A stretch of DNA of 64,000 bases from Blasia pusilla (GCA_050084515.1 CM114272.1:30008001-30072000), one strand, 5' to 3'; positions 1-11,550 are shown, counted from the stretch's first letter. Numbers and translations are program-made. Notes: generated by a model from the letters alone, not told the origin.

Positions 1-370
1 GGGCCTCCACCGATTGGCTTACATCACTGCTTCTAACAGTGGCGTAGTTGACAGGACCAGCGTTGCGAGATGCATAGTGACATGAAGCTATGAAGCTTTG
101 AACATGACATGATGCTGAACGTCACGAGAGCCTTTGCTGCAGGCCAGCTGTGCACAGGTCATGATGCTATTCACTTGATCTTGACTTCCAAATCATTGTA
201 CAGACTTGAAGATTTTGAGTATATGTTAAATTTCGCTCCATAGAACAAAATTTTGGTCTCCGGAATGTACTCACTTCGATATAAAAGAAATTTAAAAATT
301 AAGAATTCCCTCTTTCGCAAATGGATTTTCTATATATCTTTGTAACTACTTCTGGGCTGTCTAATCCTTA
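1..370 (+). pseudogene. SRA-domain gene, 3'-end fragment
   Basis: The first roughly 60 bases read as the SRA-domain piece around GLHR and YITA, a segment also present in the fuller copy on the minus strand at 30270-30881. A deletion then leads straight into the 3' untranslated and downstream sequence of that gene, matching the reverse complement of about 29830-30270. The same fragment is repeated at 44105-44460. It is cut by the window edge and cannot code for a protein. Confidence 0.6.
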
Positions 371-735
371 GATGTTTAATTCATTTTAAACTGAATCCGG
401 AGTGGGTAAGATAAGTCAGGAAGGTAGAAAGGTAGAATGTAGATGGAGTGGGGTAAGATAAGTCGGGAAGGAAGGATGTCCTGGACCATAGTTGGGAGTT
501 GCTAGTGCAGACTAGCAATCGTTGGGAGTGGAGTAAGATAAGTCTAGGATGTCGATAATCGTGTACCATCCTTGGGTACACTATTAAGGTAGGAGAATTA
601 CGGGAAAAGAGACTGGTAATAGTTAGTGGACTACAATTACCGGGATATATTTTGATGGGGGTGTCTAGGGCCATCGTTTGGAGTTTCTGTGTGGAGTTAT
701 GGTTTGTAAAGAAAAAAACCAGATCTTGCGTGAAG
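370..735 (+). repeat. Copy of SRA/VOC spacer repeat
   Basis: This stretch carries the phrase GAATCCGGAGTGG followed by GTAAGATAAGTC, which recurs three times here (near 409, 455 and 535). It matches the spacer repeats at 32955-33480 and is almost identical to 44460-44790. It stops at about 735-745, where the gypsy element starts with only a short shared CACTACAC-like stretch at the junction. No coding potential is seen. Confidence 0.6.
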
Positions 736-744
736 AAACTACAC

Positions 745-1470
745 TCACTCTACCACCCACACTCGCAACATATGTGTCCCCCAGCGGAACCGTCTGGCCC
801 GTTGTAGGACCCGATCCCGCTCTCTAGTATCCACTATGCTCGATCCGTTGCTAGTACGCAGATACTCCAAGACTACTTCATCATCGTGAATATCTCGGCC
901 ACTTGTGATCTCCTCACCGGCCTCAAGATCCAAGGACTCTCCATCACACCTCGCTATCAAAGTCTCCACACTCTGGCTCTTCATAGCCAACAAGCCTAAA
1001 TAGGCTGACGCGTGCCATCCCCGGACTGATTCCTCATCACTCTCTCCATGCCATTGAGCTATAGTCGCATCTTGCTGAATCGAGCATGGGTTACGACTCA
1101 ACCCATCTGCATCCTCGTTGAGCGTCCCAGGTCTATGTACCATATGAAAATCGTACTCCTGCAGCAATGGAGCCTATCTCGCAAGCTTCCCCGTAAGATT
1201 TTCAGACTCCATAAACCACTTTAGTGCTAGATGATGAGTGATGATGGTAAAGGGGCTACCAAATAAGTAACACCTTAAATATGCGACAGCCTACATCCTA
1301 GCCAAGCACTCATCCTCATACAAGCTATACTTCGCTTGTACAACGTTGTTCAAACGGCTAGCGTAAGCCACGATAAACTCTCTATCCTCATCATCATGTT
1401 GGATGACCACCGCTCCAAGCCCCAACATGCTCCAAATCTCTGAGCAATTGGAAAGGACGCCCCCTAATTG
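745..1470 (-). pseudogene. RNase H domain of element A
   Basis: The minus strand shows the RT-linked RNase H of gypsy elements. It reads LGLGAVV, then FIVAYASR, KYSLYEDECLA, a TIITHH stretch where TDHQ or a similar motif with catalytic Asp is expected, and the tail EYDFHMVHRPG followed by DADGLSRNP at about 1085-1150. The Asp of the TDH motif is replaced by His, and an in-frame stop follows ECLARM. An acidic linker between RNase H and integrase continues down to 745, where the element is cut. The function would be removal of the RNA strand during reverse transcription; this copy is inactive. Confidence 0.75.
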
Positions 1471-1529
1471 GTCTCCTCAAGATGGGCGCGGACATCAATC
1501 TGTCCTTGAGCAGCTAAAATGCTCGCTCT

Positions 1530-2480
1530 TGCTCATCCCCCACTGCCACTCATGATCCATCTTAGTGACTTCGCAATCGAACTGAATCCCTTGACGTACC
1601 GCCGATAGAAGTTCGCCAATCCCATGATGCACGAACGCAGCTCACATTTGTAGAACGTGGAATGCGTGAAATAGTCTCTACTTTGTCTACTGAACACTAA
1701 GGCCACCTGGGTATATCGTATGACCCAAGTACTCAATCTGGTCGTAGAAGAACTTACACTTGCCTAGACGTGGCTTCAGCCCATGTAATTGCAATCATCG
1801 AAACATCTCCTCTAGATGTCGCTCATGCTCTTCAACCGTGGCACTTAGACTACGATGTCATCAATATAACACCTAGCAAAATCTAGACCTGCCAAGATCC
1901 TATCCATGACCCTCTAGAACTCAGCCCGAGTATTCTTTAACCCAAATAATAAGAACCGCCAGTTTTATAAATAATCCTTCCCGTGAGGATCGACGCCCCA
2001 AAATGCCAAATTTTTCCTGTCCACCAATCTGAGGAGCAGCTAATGGTATTCGGCTCGCAAATCCAATGAAGTAAAGATCTCTGCGTGACCAATCGCATCA
2101 AAGATCGCCTCAATAGTGGGTATGGCATACCTATCGGACTTCGTTAACCAATTGATAGGTCGATAATCCCCACACATCCGCCTATCCGTCCTGTTTCCAT
2201 GCACATCCTTCTTGGCAAGGATGACAATCGCAGATGCATACTCCCCGTGCGATATCTCCATTAGTCCTGCTCCAACCAAGTCCTAGCTCCTATTCTGAAT
2301 CAGAGCCTTCTCCATATCACTGTACGTGTAGGGTTGTTGGAAGATCGGCGTATCACTTTCGACAACTCAATGCGGATCCTTTGTCCCCTTGAGTACCCAA
2401 ATCCTCCATGCTAAACGCAAAGTGGCTCCTATAACTTCTAAGGAACTGATGTATTCGGCGCCGCTCTTCTCTTGTTAACT
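1530..2480 (-). pseudogene. Reverse transcriptase domain of element A
   Basis: The minus strand contains the gypsy RT fingers and palm: HGEYASA, KKDVHGN, MCGDYRPIN, then SLDLRAEYH around 2040-2279, where GYHQ is expected. The catalytic YIDD box is preserved at 1857-1868, preceded by MDRILAGLDFARC. The thumb follows at about 1560-1640 with LRSCIMGLANFYRRYVKGF. Several frameshifts and stops break the domain, including a stop just after YIDDIVV. The enzyme would copy the element RNA into DNA in virus-like particles; this copy cannot. Confidence 0.8.
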
Positions 2481-2849
2481 CAAGGCCCATATCTGGCTTC
2501 CAAGTCTCCATCGTGACTACGGTAGGACTCTCCGGTGCGGGTATTGATGGTTGTTATGGTGCAACCCCGTCTTGAACACCAACACTTGGCCGCTCTCCGC
2601 AACCAAGCGCAAACTCGATCTCCTCCATATGTAGTGCCCAGGAACTACGCCGATGTTGTGGCTATCATCTCTTGGCGTGCACTGCAAAACATCCCAAGAA
2701 GTCTAAGGGTATCTCTCCCAATCTCCCCTGGTGTGTCGATCTCCTCGAAGTCTCATCAGCGAGTGCCTCCACCATCTCGGTAGGCATGGGGCTCACCAAC
2801 AAACCGTGATCTGTTGCTGCGATCTCATCCGACGCTCGCCCACTCCCAA

Positions 2850-3790
2850 GCTAAAGATCCATGTCAAGCAATTCTGGTCGTCGTGATGCCTCTGACGCTA
2901 ACGTTAGTGCCGTCACTCTTGTGGGAAATCCCATCGCCCGCTCTCTCTCGTAGGCGTTGGGCTTCACCAACCTCTCAACATGGTCATCCCAAACCAAGTC
3001 AGGACCGGCCTCCTTGTATGTATATGAAGTGGAAAAACTCACAAACATGGGAAAGGTTGCCCGCGGCCGGCCTACCCTGTTGACCACTATCAACGGCGGT
3101 CGATCATCGTGCCTCACTACCTGTGATTGACGACCCAGATCAAGAATGGAATCCACTAACAAGTGGGAGAGGCACTCCACTCTTGCGCATGCCCTCCGTA
3201 ATACCTTGTGTGGTACCATGTTGGTCCACCCTAGACGCGGGCTATATCCTCGAGAACCCACACTTGCCGCATCCAAAACTATGATGGGCCGATCCAGGCA
3301 CGCACATGATGTGCACTCGTCACCATTCGTGACATGGAATCGCCCAAGATCAGTACATTCTCCAGAATATAAGCTGGAGAACGGGACTGATGCTTCTGTA
3401 AATATCTCAAGACCCTCAACATCTCCCATAATAACCTAGATCGAGTGTCAGCCAACCCGATGCCTCGTCCAACACTCGATTGACCCTGACATGGCCAACC
3501 TTCAATGACCAAATCAATGGTCCCTACCCGCTCCAAGTCTTGCGCCCCTAGCAACAAAATATCCCTCGGTAGGGAACTCTGGTACTCCTATACCACGGAC
3601 GCAGACAACAAGTTGGGAAAACGTAGGCGTAACATGTCGTAGTGAGATGCGCCTTGCAACATCATCATTCTCCACATACAGGTACTACTGCACTCGCACT
3701 TCTGCTTGCAAAACAACAGCTAACCCGATGCTAATCCCTCCAAAAAGATCCAACGTCTGAATATCCTCCTTTGGAATACGCCACACAATG
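2850..3790 (-). pseudogene. Cytosine-5 DNA methyltransferase domain within gypsy element A
   Basis: The minus strand carries the ordered motifs of C5-DNA methyltransferases. Motif I is LDLFGGISIGLAVVLQA (about 3724-3753). Motif II is YVENDDVARR, just after a single in-frame stop. Motif IV is IDLVIEGWPCQGQS with the catalytic Cys at 3489-3491. Motif VI is AYILENV at 3354-3362. A motif VIII-like GSRGYSPRLGWTN lies at 3220-3258, followed by a target-recognition and motif IX-like region (VVNRVGRPRATFP, ERERAMGFPT at 2926-2949). Known C5 enzymes flip a cytosine and methylate carbon 5 using S-adenosylmethionine. Two frame changes and a stop make this copy inactive. It continues in the protease frame upstream and is followed by RT, so it was part of the element polyprotein. 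Confidence 0.85.
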
Positions 3791-4225
3791 GGTGTGGTAT
3801 CCAAGGGTGTCATCCTAGCAGTCCTTGCTACCTCGGGTTTCTCACACCCGTCATGCTCTGGTGCAAATGCCTCGCTCCATGCGGTCTGCACGTGCTCATC
3901 TGCCAATTGTGAAAGCTCCTCAGTCGAGCCCCACAACGAAAAGTCTCCTCCACAGAATGATGCGACTACCATAACACTCCTCTCCATAGAGATGTCAGGA
4001 ACAGGAGTATCCTCTCCATGTACATGTCCCTCAATCAAATCACTAGGCCCGGTGATATCATTGCTACATGCTGCTAAGGTCACCACCTCTCTTGGCCGTC
4101 GTTCGATTCACAGGTGCAATGATCGAGCTGATCGAACAGTGATCGAGTGCTCGATCACTGCATCTATGAATCGAAGAGGTAATGAGCTAAGGCACCCATC
4201 ACTTAACTACCATCATGGTCTGTAG
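3790..4225 (-). pseudogene. Linker between protease and methyltransferase in element A
   Basis: The minus strand stays open here for about 100 residues leading straight into methyltransferase motif I, with acidic and Ser/Thr-rich composition and the stretch WRIPKEDIQTLDLF at the join. I recognise no separate domain. A perfect 11-bp inverted repeat with a 2-base spacer lies at 4137-4160, inside this linker. The absence of a stop between linker and motif I supports a fused polyprotein rather than an independent gene caught by chance. Confidence 0.5.
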
Positions 4226-4229
4226 GACG

Positions 4230-4590
4230 ATGACTCCTCCTAGTAATAGAGGGAAAATCCCATCGGGTATAACACTGCTCCACCAACCAAGACGTCGTAG
4301 GACTCTGCATTAGTCACTATCGCCTTCGCTCGCACCACGGACTCATCTGTAGGATGTCCCATCTTAATCCTCACCACGACCTCCTATCGGGTGATATACT
4401 ATGTGGTACTCAATCCACCCAAGCATGTCTGTATCCGGCATGGACAACGCTCCACATCGGCTCTCGTCAAGCCCAATCCTCTTAATGACACTTTCCCCAA
4501 CATCAGGGGTCGCGCTCTTGAATCCAACAAGACGCGTTGCGGACTAAAAGCTCTACCTCCGAGACTCACCAACTAGAAGACCTCTCCTTG
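4230..4590 (-). pseudogene. Retroviral-type aspartic protease of element A
   Basis: The minus strand reads VLLDSRARPLML near 4500-4545, the active-site loop of gypsy proteases, then LSTTYYITR, EVVVRIKMGHPTDESVV and YDVLVGGAVLYPMGF. In the normal loop a Gly follows D-S/T; here it is Arg (D-S-R-A), a change that one G-to-A transition explains. The same Arg is found in the duplicate at about 56340-56385, so it predates the duplication. The protease would cut the Gag-Pol polyprotein. Stops follow near 4390 and 4245. Confidence 0.7.
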
Positions 4591-4739
4591 GTTATCCAAC
4601 AACACAACACCAAGAGAAGCCATCCCACGCTCTATCGCAGGTCGAGCGGGCATCTGCGCCATCCTAGCAACCGTAGCCTCCCATGAATGTGACGTGGACG
4701 GCCCGAGCATACGCTCCAAGGGCACGTCCATTACCTCCT

Positions 4740-6274
4740 CTACAATCACCTCTTAACATGATGTAGGAACTCCAACTCCGCGCTCACATAGAGAAGTGGC
4801 GAACCAAAAAGCCTCGGCGGGCGTACCCCCAACGTCATAACATCGAAAGCAAAAAATAAAGTGCAGTACACAATGATGGCCGCCCCCAACAACGTGCTCA
4901 ACACATGCCCTTCCTGAGCATCAAGAATAGGAATAGTCGAACTTGCTTCTCCCATCGCCTTCTGTGCCTGCACACGAACAATATCACCAACTCTCGAGGA
5001 ACTATGATGAGGACCCATCGATGGGGTCCTCATCACTTTAGACAATGTGAAAGACTAAGGAAGCCTAGTCTATTTTCTGGCTTCCCCTCATTGTGGATCC
5101 AACTCTGTGGCTACTCCACGCGTCACAACTACGGCGGCCTCTATCTAAGTAACCCCACACATCCAACCAGAATCATCCATATTTCGGGCTGCTCCATATG
5201 ATGTCGATGCCACGGATCCGGCATCGTGTAACCTCAATGCCATAGTGGCAATCTGCTCTAGGTATTTGTTGTATCGAGGAGCCATCCCAGCCTCACTTCC
5301 AGCGTATCCCTCGGCGCATCTAGGTGGTGGTACTCTACCTCCTCCACGGGCAGCTGCACCACCTTGTCGGGTACCTCCAGCTCCTCGTTTCCCAACGGGA
5401 CCACCTAGTGCACGATCTCTAGGCCCACCGGACCGCTACTCGCTCAGGTGCTCTCTCGGCCCTAAGTCCGGGACGAATCGAGGAAGTAAACGGAAACACC
5501 TGGCGCGTGTTTGATCATACCTCTGAAAATAGTAACTTTGATAACCTCCAGTGCAAAGCACCATCTCTCCTCCATCTTGCCGAGGCAAACGTCTATGATC
5601 GTGACGGTGCAATTCGCTGATGATGGCTCCACGACACCACCAACAAGTAATAGTAGGCGGTTCTTTGTTGAGCCGCATATGAAGGCGAGGTCTCGTGCGG
5701 GCGAGACCTTCCGATATCCTCCTTGAGCTCGTGGTGCCACTATCGACCTATCTCAAGTCTACGTTCTTTGCGCACATGGGTGTAGACAATCGTGGATCGC
5801 TCTCGCCAGAATCCATGGTGGCTACGTTCTCCTTCGCCATGTTGCGCTCAATGTTCTTGGCGGTCCTAAAAATATATCTCAACATAGGAAGGTGTTCATA
5901 AGAAGCACACCTCTCGCACTGTGTCCGCGGTCGGTCCGGTCCAAAGATCGTGTACCATGACTAGATAGTCCGAGCCTCTATCACCCCTTGAGTGACGTTG
6001 ATCAACCGGCTTAGCGATTGTAAGCTTAATGCAAACTCTCACCCGGCGCTGTGGAAGTCGTGGATGCTTCGTAATTCTCCGTCCGTACCCCCTGGTAGCT
6101 CGCCCTTAACTCATCAAAGAACTCAATCACAAGGTTGAACCTAGGACGAACCCGACTAGACGGTGCAACTGCTCCAGTGCGAATGACCCCTCCTAAAACA
6201 TCACTAGTGGAAGAGGAAGTAGCCTCTCCTGAATCCTCCTCCTCCTCATTTGGGAACGGCTCCGTCCATGACAC
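4740..6274 (-). pseudogene. Gag region of element A
   Basis: Minus-strand fragments form a gag-like region. An acidic start (EEEEDSGEATSSSTSD, 6026-6274) is followed by a basic or hydrophobic capsid-like piece with PMLRYIFRTAKNIERN (about 5830-5900). A Gly/Arg-rich stretch comes next (5290-5440), then a short coiled coil ending LEQIATMALRLHDAGS (about 5220-5275), and a last piece at 4746-5045. No CCHC knuckle is recognised. The assignment rests on position upstream of protease and on composition; frameshifts are frequent. A near-palindrome lies at about 5005-5035. Confidence 0.5.
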
Positions 6275-8484
6275 ATAGTGTGGGTCATAGTAGAGTCGCT
6301 ATGCCTGAATGTCTTGGGCATATCTATGGGAGAACTCATGGTAATCGTCCATGAGCGCCCCCTCTAAATGTTGGAATATATCGTTCCATATTGTAAACGG
6401 GTTGAACTCTCTAGAGTTCCTAGCCCGCTTTGTGTCAGACCAACTCCTAAACTACGCAATGAAGTCGTGTAGCTCTATAGTGCCTACAAAGACTAAAACC
6501 TCACGGTCCTCTCATACATATTGAGTGGTGGGACCACTCAATATGTATGGTGGATCACTAACACACTTCTCTATACGCTCCCCCTCGTCTGAAGATGACA
6601 CAAAAGGAGATCGAGGTGATCTCTCACGTTGAGATGCTCAAAACCTCGCACCACTCCGCGTAAATCCTCCAGAGCTACTCTCACGTCCACTACCTTGCCT
6701 CTCAAAATCCTGAAAGGACGCCGTGATGGCTTGTGCCCCTCTCACACAATCTCTCAATCTCACAAGTAATCCCTCAACCACTCAAACTAAACATGCGGCA
6801 CTCAATCTACACTCTCTCATTGAGATGTATTTTGTACGGCAACAAGCAGCGTGGTGCGGCAAATCACTCATCTATCGTTTCATCCATAAACCATCCTAAA
6901 CTCTGGACATCCCACACAGGTCTATGTCCCCTAAACCCATACATCATCGATGCTCCTAGCATCAACACGAAACCCAATATCCCAAATAACTTCCCAATAT
7001 CCGCAAATCCCTCACACGTGCAAGTGGTGCACGTCGAGCGGTCCAGTTCGGCATTAGCGGCACGCAACAGCTACAAACAAAATGACACTTGAGAATGGAG
7101 TGCGGCAATCGACGGCATATCCTCCTCAATTAGAAATTCATACGCTCTGCTCCTTAGTGAAGGAGCGGTTCCGCGATTGAGATGGTGCGGTGCGGCCACG
7201 AGCGGCACGGCGCAGCAATCGGCGGTGCGTTGCGGCAACGAGCGTCACGGCACGATACTAGATTATCGTCGAGCGGCTACCAATCGTAACATAGCAGCAT
7301 GAAATAAAAACTCAAACACCATAACCAGAGGTCCTTTGCCATCGTTGATTGATGACGAAACTACGATGGCGGTAGCGGCCAAAACAAAGTACGTGGTGGC
7401 GACGCAAGTCAGAGAATTAATGAACGTCGTGAAAGACCCTCCACTCCATAACGGCGGTAATGATAACCAAAGGGTGGATAAAGGACAGTGGATTATTGAC
7501 GGTGACGGCCGACCCGATGATGACGGTGGACCGTTGACGGTGACTATGAGCGATGACGATGCCGCCGCCGATGTGGTGGCTGGTTTAGGGTTTGACTAAT
7601 TTAACCCTAAATATTGCCTAGCAATGGCAGTTTTGCAAGATTGATCATTACTTTTTGCTTGCAATTCCAAATTGCACACTATTTATTGCACAATATGCAG
7701 AGCTTCATAATCTACAACAACATCAGAAAATATTTTGAATAAAAAATCCCTGTAAAGACAAACAAGGACTGTTATAAAGCCGGATGTCTCTTTCTCCTAC
7801 ACAAAATTTGGCAATGCTTCCGCACGAATTTCTCCCAACAAAAATGTAAAACCTATAAAAATACAAATCAACAGGCTACATGGTGCTTTCGAGAGCGCCG
7901 ACATGAGGCAAACTGCTCCCATAATCAATCCCTATTAGAAATTGGGCAGCGCTTCCGCGCACCACTCTTCTACACGAAAAATCCGCAAATGCAAAGAACA
8001 ATCAAAGCAGCCCTTGCTCTGGTGAGCACTCCCATGAGCCGCTGAATGGGAAACACGGTCCGCAACCTGCAAAAATAGCGAGTGATTAGCGAGTTCCCCC
8101 ATTAAGCTCTCTCACTTTCTCATTCTCTCTTTGTAAAGTAAGATCCAATCTCTCTTTACACCATCTCACACCGTAGCTCTCAAAGGTGTGTACTCTCTCA
8201 TGTCAAACCAAACCCACTCTCCTAATGAGAGGCTTGGATTACACTCAAAAGTCAAGGGACCATAGCTCCGCCGCCTTATGCCAAGAGGTTCAACTAAGAG
8301 AGAATGAGCTCCCAAGCTCTCTCTCCTTGACGTTTACCCATTGGAGATATTTTGGTACTTCTTGTCTCGTTGTTTGGATGCCATGAGTTAGCATGGGATC
8401 GTGCGTGTTGGTGTGTGTGTTCGGTAACAACGATATATATTGTGTAGCGATGTGTATCCGCACGACATCTCTATAATCCAACGT
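6275..8484. other. Element A leader or 5' LTR candidate, no gene supported
   Basis: This stretch lies between gag of A and the truncated LTR of A2 and is repeated at 58116-60326. It should hold the untranslated leader and perhaps the 5' LTR of A, but I found no clear TG..CA ends or tRNA primer site. It includes a perfect 17-bp inverted repeat at 6513-6549, a GC-rich patch of short CGGCA/GAGCG repeats at about 7150-7265, and an 87-codon plus-strand frame (7336-7599) rich in Asp and Gly. That frame is not kept open in the second copy, so it is probably chance. Confidence 0.4.
6513..6549. repeat. Perfect 17-bp inverted repeat, 3-base spacer
   Basis: The arms are 6513-6529 and 6533-6549 with GGG between them. 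The duplicate near 58350-58390 keeps a shorter version with a mismatch at the outer end. It would form a stable hairpin in either strand. It lies in the presumed leader of element A, on the gag side. Confidence 0.8.
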
Positions 8485-9979
8485 AGTTTTTAGGAACTTG
8501 AGGACTTGTTACTTAATTTTCCAGTAATGTTTTAAGCTCTAGATAAAATAAATAATATTAGTCTTGATTTAATAGAACACTTTATGTACTTATGCATATA
8601 GCCAATATCTTTCCACGGTTGTAGGAGATTATTACACCAATGGGTAGAATAGTAAATAGGTTACTTTAATGTGATTGTACGTTAGACATTGAATGTAAGT
8701 GGGATTATAATAGCTAGTAGATAGGGAATTACCTATTTAGGAAACATCCTAAATAGGGTAATTAAGGGAGACTCTACTCCTACGGAGATTTCTGAAGGAG
8801 TAGGATAAGAGTGGAAAAGAGAAAGTCTACATGGTGTCTTTTTCCTCTCTACTCATAATCTTAGGAACCAACTACAAAATATTTTCAACACATTCTATTA
8901 TTAGAGAAAGGATATCAAGGTGCCAAGTACAAGTGGTAGATGTTTACCCTAAACATAGACGCAAAGAGATATCCTACAGGAATGAGGACTACTTTAGGTG
9001 GCAACTAGATGAACAATATGAAATCTCTATTTTGTGTTACAATCAAAGAAAGATCAAAATTTTATCATCCAATTTTCTTTAAAATGATTGTATAGTTAAA
9101 AAATATTCCTAATTTGAATAATGGATCTGAAAAGGAATAAGAATCCCATAGGGCTTTTTTTTTTAATATAAGGGGGGTTTGGATTTTGGGTTGAAAATGT
9201 ACAAGGTCTCAAGGTATATTACTCATGCCATCTTATGTTAGATATCCATTTGGATTTTATCTTCAAAACTTAAGTTAAGATTTTAAATTAGAAGCTACTC
9301 TATAGTCCTCCCTCAGTTTCCCCTTTTATCTAGAGTTCTACCTTATCTTATCTTTATCTACATTCTCCCCTTTTTGGCTTCAATGGATGTCTAAATAAGA
9401 TATCTCTCCTCATTTGGGATTTATGGTTTCCAAAATATGGCTATTAGTTGCCAACTTAATTATGTATATTTTGATGCCTTATTGGAAATGTTCATTCTCA
9501 CTTGGGCACCTAGCTTCTTCCTACCTATGGCTAGGAGTAATTTTAGATTTGAAGAGAGGAGCCAATTGGAAGGGGGAATGAATTAATGTAGATAAAAGGA
9601 AAAGTTAAATAAATTAAATACTATTTAAATAGGGGGGAAAACTATAACCCTCTATTGAAGGGAAACTAAGTGAGAAATAGACACATGGGTGCATCATAGG
9701 GAGACAAAGTCAATGGAGCTAGAGGGCAAACTCTATCCCTAGATATAAGATAAATCAAAGAAAACTAGATCACTAGAATAGATAAAGCCCAAAACTACAC
9801 CACTCCATATAATAGACAATAAAGGTAAAGGTAAACATATAGATTAATCTAGATAGAGGGAAAAATCAATAGAGGGGGATTTAGGGGGCAAAAAGTCAAT
9901 GTAGTTAGATCTTCCTCAACATACAGGTAGATCCACACAAGTACAAAAAATCAACTCACACATATATATCGAGATCACA
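8485..9979 (-). repeat. Truncated 3' LTR of A2
   Basis: Read on the minus strand the LTR starts TGTGATCTCGATA (ending at 9979) directly after a purine-rich AGGGGAAAATTT tract, the expected polypurine primer. It aligns with the LTR of B at 18775-20116 and with fragments at 28268-28675 and 38835-39190. The far end is lost at about 8485. A shared 83-codon plus-strand frame at 8831-9082 is unchanged in the duplicate (60672-60923), but it has no recognisable domain and probably reflects recent duplication. Confidence 0.65.
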
Positions 9980-9995
9980 AAATTTTCCCCTAATT
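9980..9995 (-). other. Polypurine tract of A2
   Basis: The reverse complement reads AATTAGGGGAAAATTT immediately before the TGTGATC start of the LTR. This is the usual place and composition for the primer of plus-strand DNA synthesis in LTR elements. Element B has a weaker version at 20117-20132. Confidence 0.55.
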
Positions 9996-10099
9996 GGCAT
10001 TTGGATTCCCCCAACTCTAGATAGCAGATATCATATCTCTCTAACATGATCTACTATCTTACATACATCTCGGACATATCCATTTTCCTGTGGGAACAA

Positions 10100-11350
10100 C
10101 ATCAAGAGGGGGGGTCAAACATGACATATGCCACCCTCGAGAACAATCATCATATACCAAACATGGTGGTGCGCCCTCATGCAGATCCACACAAGATATA
10201 CCTCAAGCCTACATGTACCACTACCAAGCTCAAATCCACTTTGTCCGCCCACGTTCGAAGGTAATATGATGCACACTTGTGCGCATGATCCTTCCGAACC
10301 ATAGCATTCGTCCCTCCAACATGAGGACTTGTATGAGGACAACATGAGGATCGATAATACCTTGCGCACACGTGGAGACTCGTGCGCCTTGTAGTAATAT
10401 CTATCATCGTGGATGCGCGTGCTACAAATATCCGTAATCTCCAAGATGAAACCTCCTAATCCCTAGAAAATAACCTCCTCCACGAATGGTCGCATACCTT
10501 AAGGTATCCCTATGCTAAGCCATAGCTAAGTTCTCAAAGGCCATGGGCATAACTCTATGAAAAATCTCTGCCGAATGAGAATATGCTTGTACCCACACAT
10601 GTGGATCATCAAGATCTAACACCTCTACCATGTCACGTCGAATAGTTGTAGGAAAATCTAGCTCTCTCCCAAAGAGCGAAAATTTCGATGAAAATTATGC
10701 CAAGGATGTCTACCAATTGAAGCGATAACCCATAGTAAACCATGGCAACTGTAGCTCTCACTCCCTCAACTATCTCCGCTGCAAGCCATCCTTATGCAAT
10801 CCTCTCTTCAATGTGTGTACTACTCTCTCTGCCAATCCATCCACCTCATGATGATCTCTAGATGTGGTGCGGTGATCTATCAGCCCCTGATCACACAAGG
10901 CGTGAACTCTTCCCTAAACTCACTACCCTGGTCAATCAACACCTCCGCCGGTGCACCAAAGTGACTAAACATACGATCTAGAAATGCATACGCTGTTCCC
11001 TTGCTCGCCTCATCCGGTAGTGCCACCAACTCTATCAACTTAGAGAAATGTTGTAGCATGACTAGCGCGTACTTATGATGACGCCCCGTGAATGGCAAAG
11101 GTCCCGCAAAGTCTAGACTCCACCGATAACCTAACCCATAATCGGAAAAGGATGTAATTGCAGAGTACGAGCATTGAAGGATGCTCGCACTTAATCACAT
11201 ACCATACATTTTGCCACAAAATGTTGTACCCCATATGCATGTCGTGCGACCAATACTGAACCTAGAGTAAGTTGTAAATACGCTTTATTCCAAAATGCCC
11301 CAACTGTCGCACTGCACGTGCTTTCTGGAAAGGATGAGGAACCACTCGTA
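10100..11350 (-). pseudogene. Integrase of element A2
   Basis: The minus strand reads the end of the zinc-binding region (about 11150-11330, CDQV/CDQ-like followed by LQLHP), then YRWSLDFAGPL, HHKYALVMLQHFSK, DRMFSHFGAPAEVLIDQGSEF (10950-11000) and the DGLAERVV region near 10810-10860. These are the core and D,D,E surroundings of gypsy integrases. A tail region at 10115-10444 corresponds to the integrase C-terminal extension. Stops and frameshifts break it repeatedly. It would insert the element DNA into host DNA; this copy is dead. Confidence 0.7.
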
Positions 11351-11354
11351 TCCT

Positions 11355-11550
11355 ACCATCTTCCTATATCCGCAGAATATAAATCTCCTCCCACATGAAC
11401 CTCCTAGCTCTCTATAGGATCCGATCCTGCCCCCTAGCACTCAATGTGCTTATCATCTTCCTATATCCGCAGAATATGAATCTCCTCCCACATGAACCTC
11501 CTAGCTCTCTATAGGATCCGATCCTGCCCCCTAGCACTCAATGTGCTTAC
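11355..11550. repeat. Tandem duplication of about 97 bp in A2
   Basis: A segment starting CATCTTCCTATATCCGCAG and ending at the CACTCAATGTGCTTA phrase occurs twice in a row with only a few differences. It lies in the RNase H to integrase linker. The copy in A2' (about 63180-63380) shows the same duplication, so it is older than the large duplication. Confidence 0.75.

Larger units (their letters stand above)
745..6274 (-). mobile_element. Ty3/gypsy retroelement A carrying a DNA methyltransferase
   Basis: Read on the minus strand, this is one decayed Ty3/gypsy internal region in the order gag, aspartic protease, cytosine-5 methyltransferase, reverse transcriptase and RNase H. The integrase is missing because the element is cut at about 745. 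The second copy at 52085-58115 runs further, into integrase, which shows that the full order is of Ty3/gypsy type. Every domain contains stops or frameshifts, so the element is dead. The methyltransferase between protease and RT is not part of ordinary Ty3/gypsy elements. No primer-binding site or 5' LTR could be identified with confidence above 6274. Confidence 0.8.

Noticed and set aside
5245-5514. Pro-rich plus-strand frame
   Set aside because: It is the complement of the Gly/Arg-rich gag region on the minus strand.
7336-7599. 87-codon plus-strand gene rich in Asp and Gly
   Set aside because: The near-identical second copy at 59175-59440 has changes and stops that destroy the frame, and the composition reflects short GAC/GGT repeats.
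8831-9082. 83-codon frame identical in both copies (60672-60923)
   Set aside because: It lies inside an LTR and opposite to the element's coding sense; the related LTR of B does not keep it open, so identity only reflects recent duplication.
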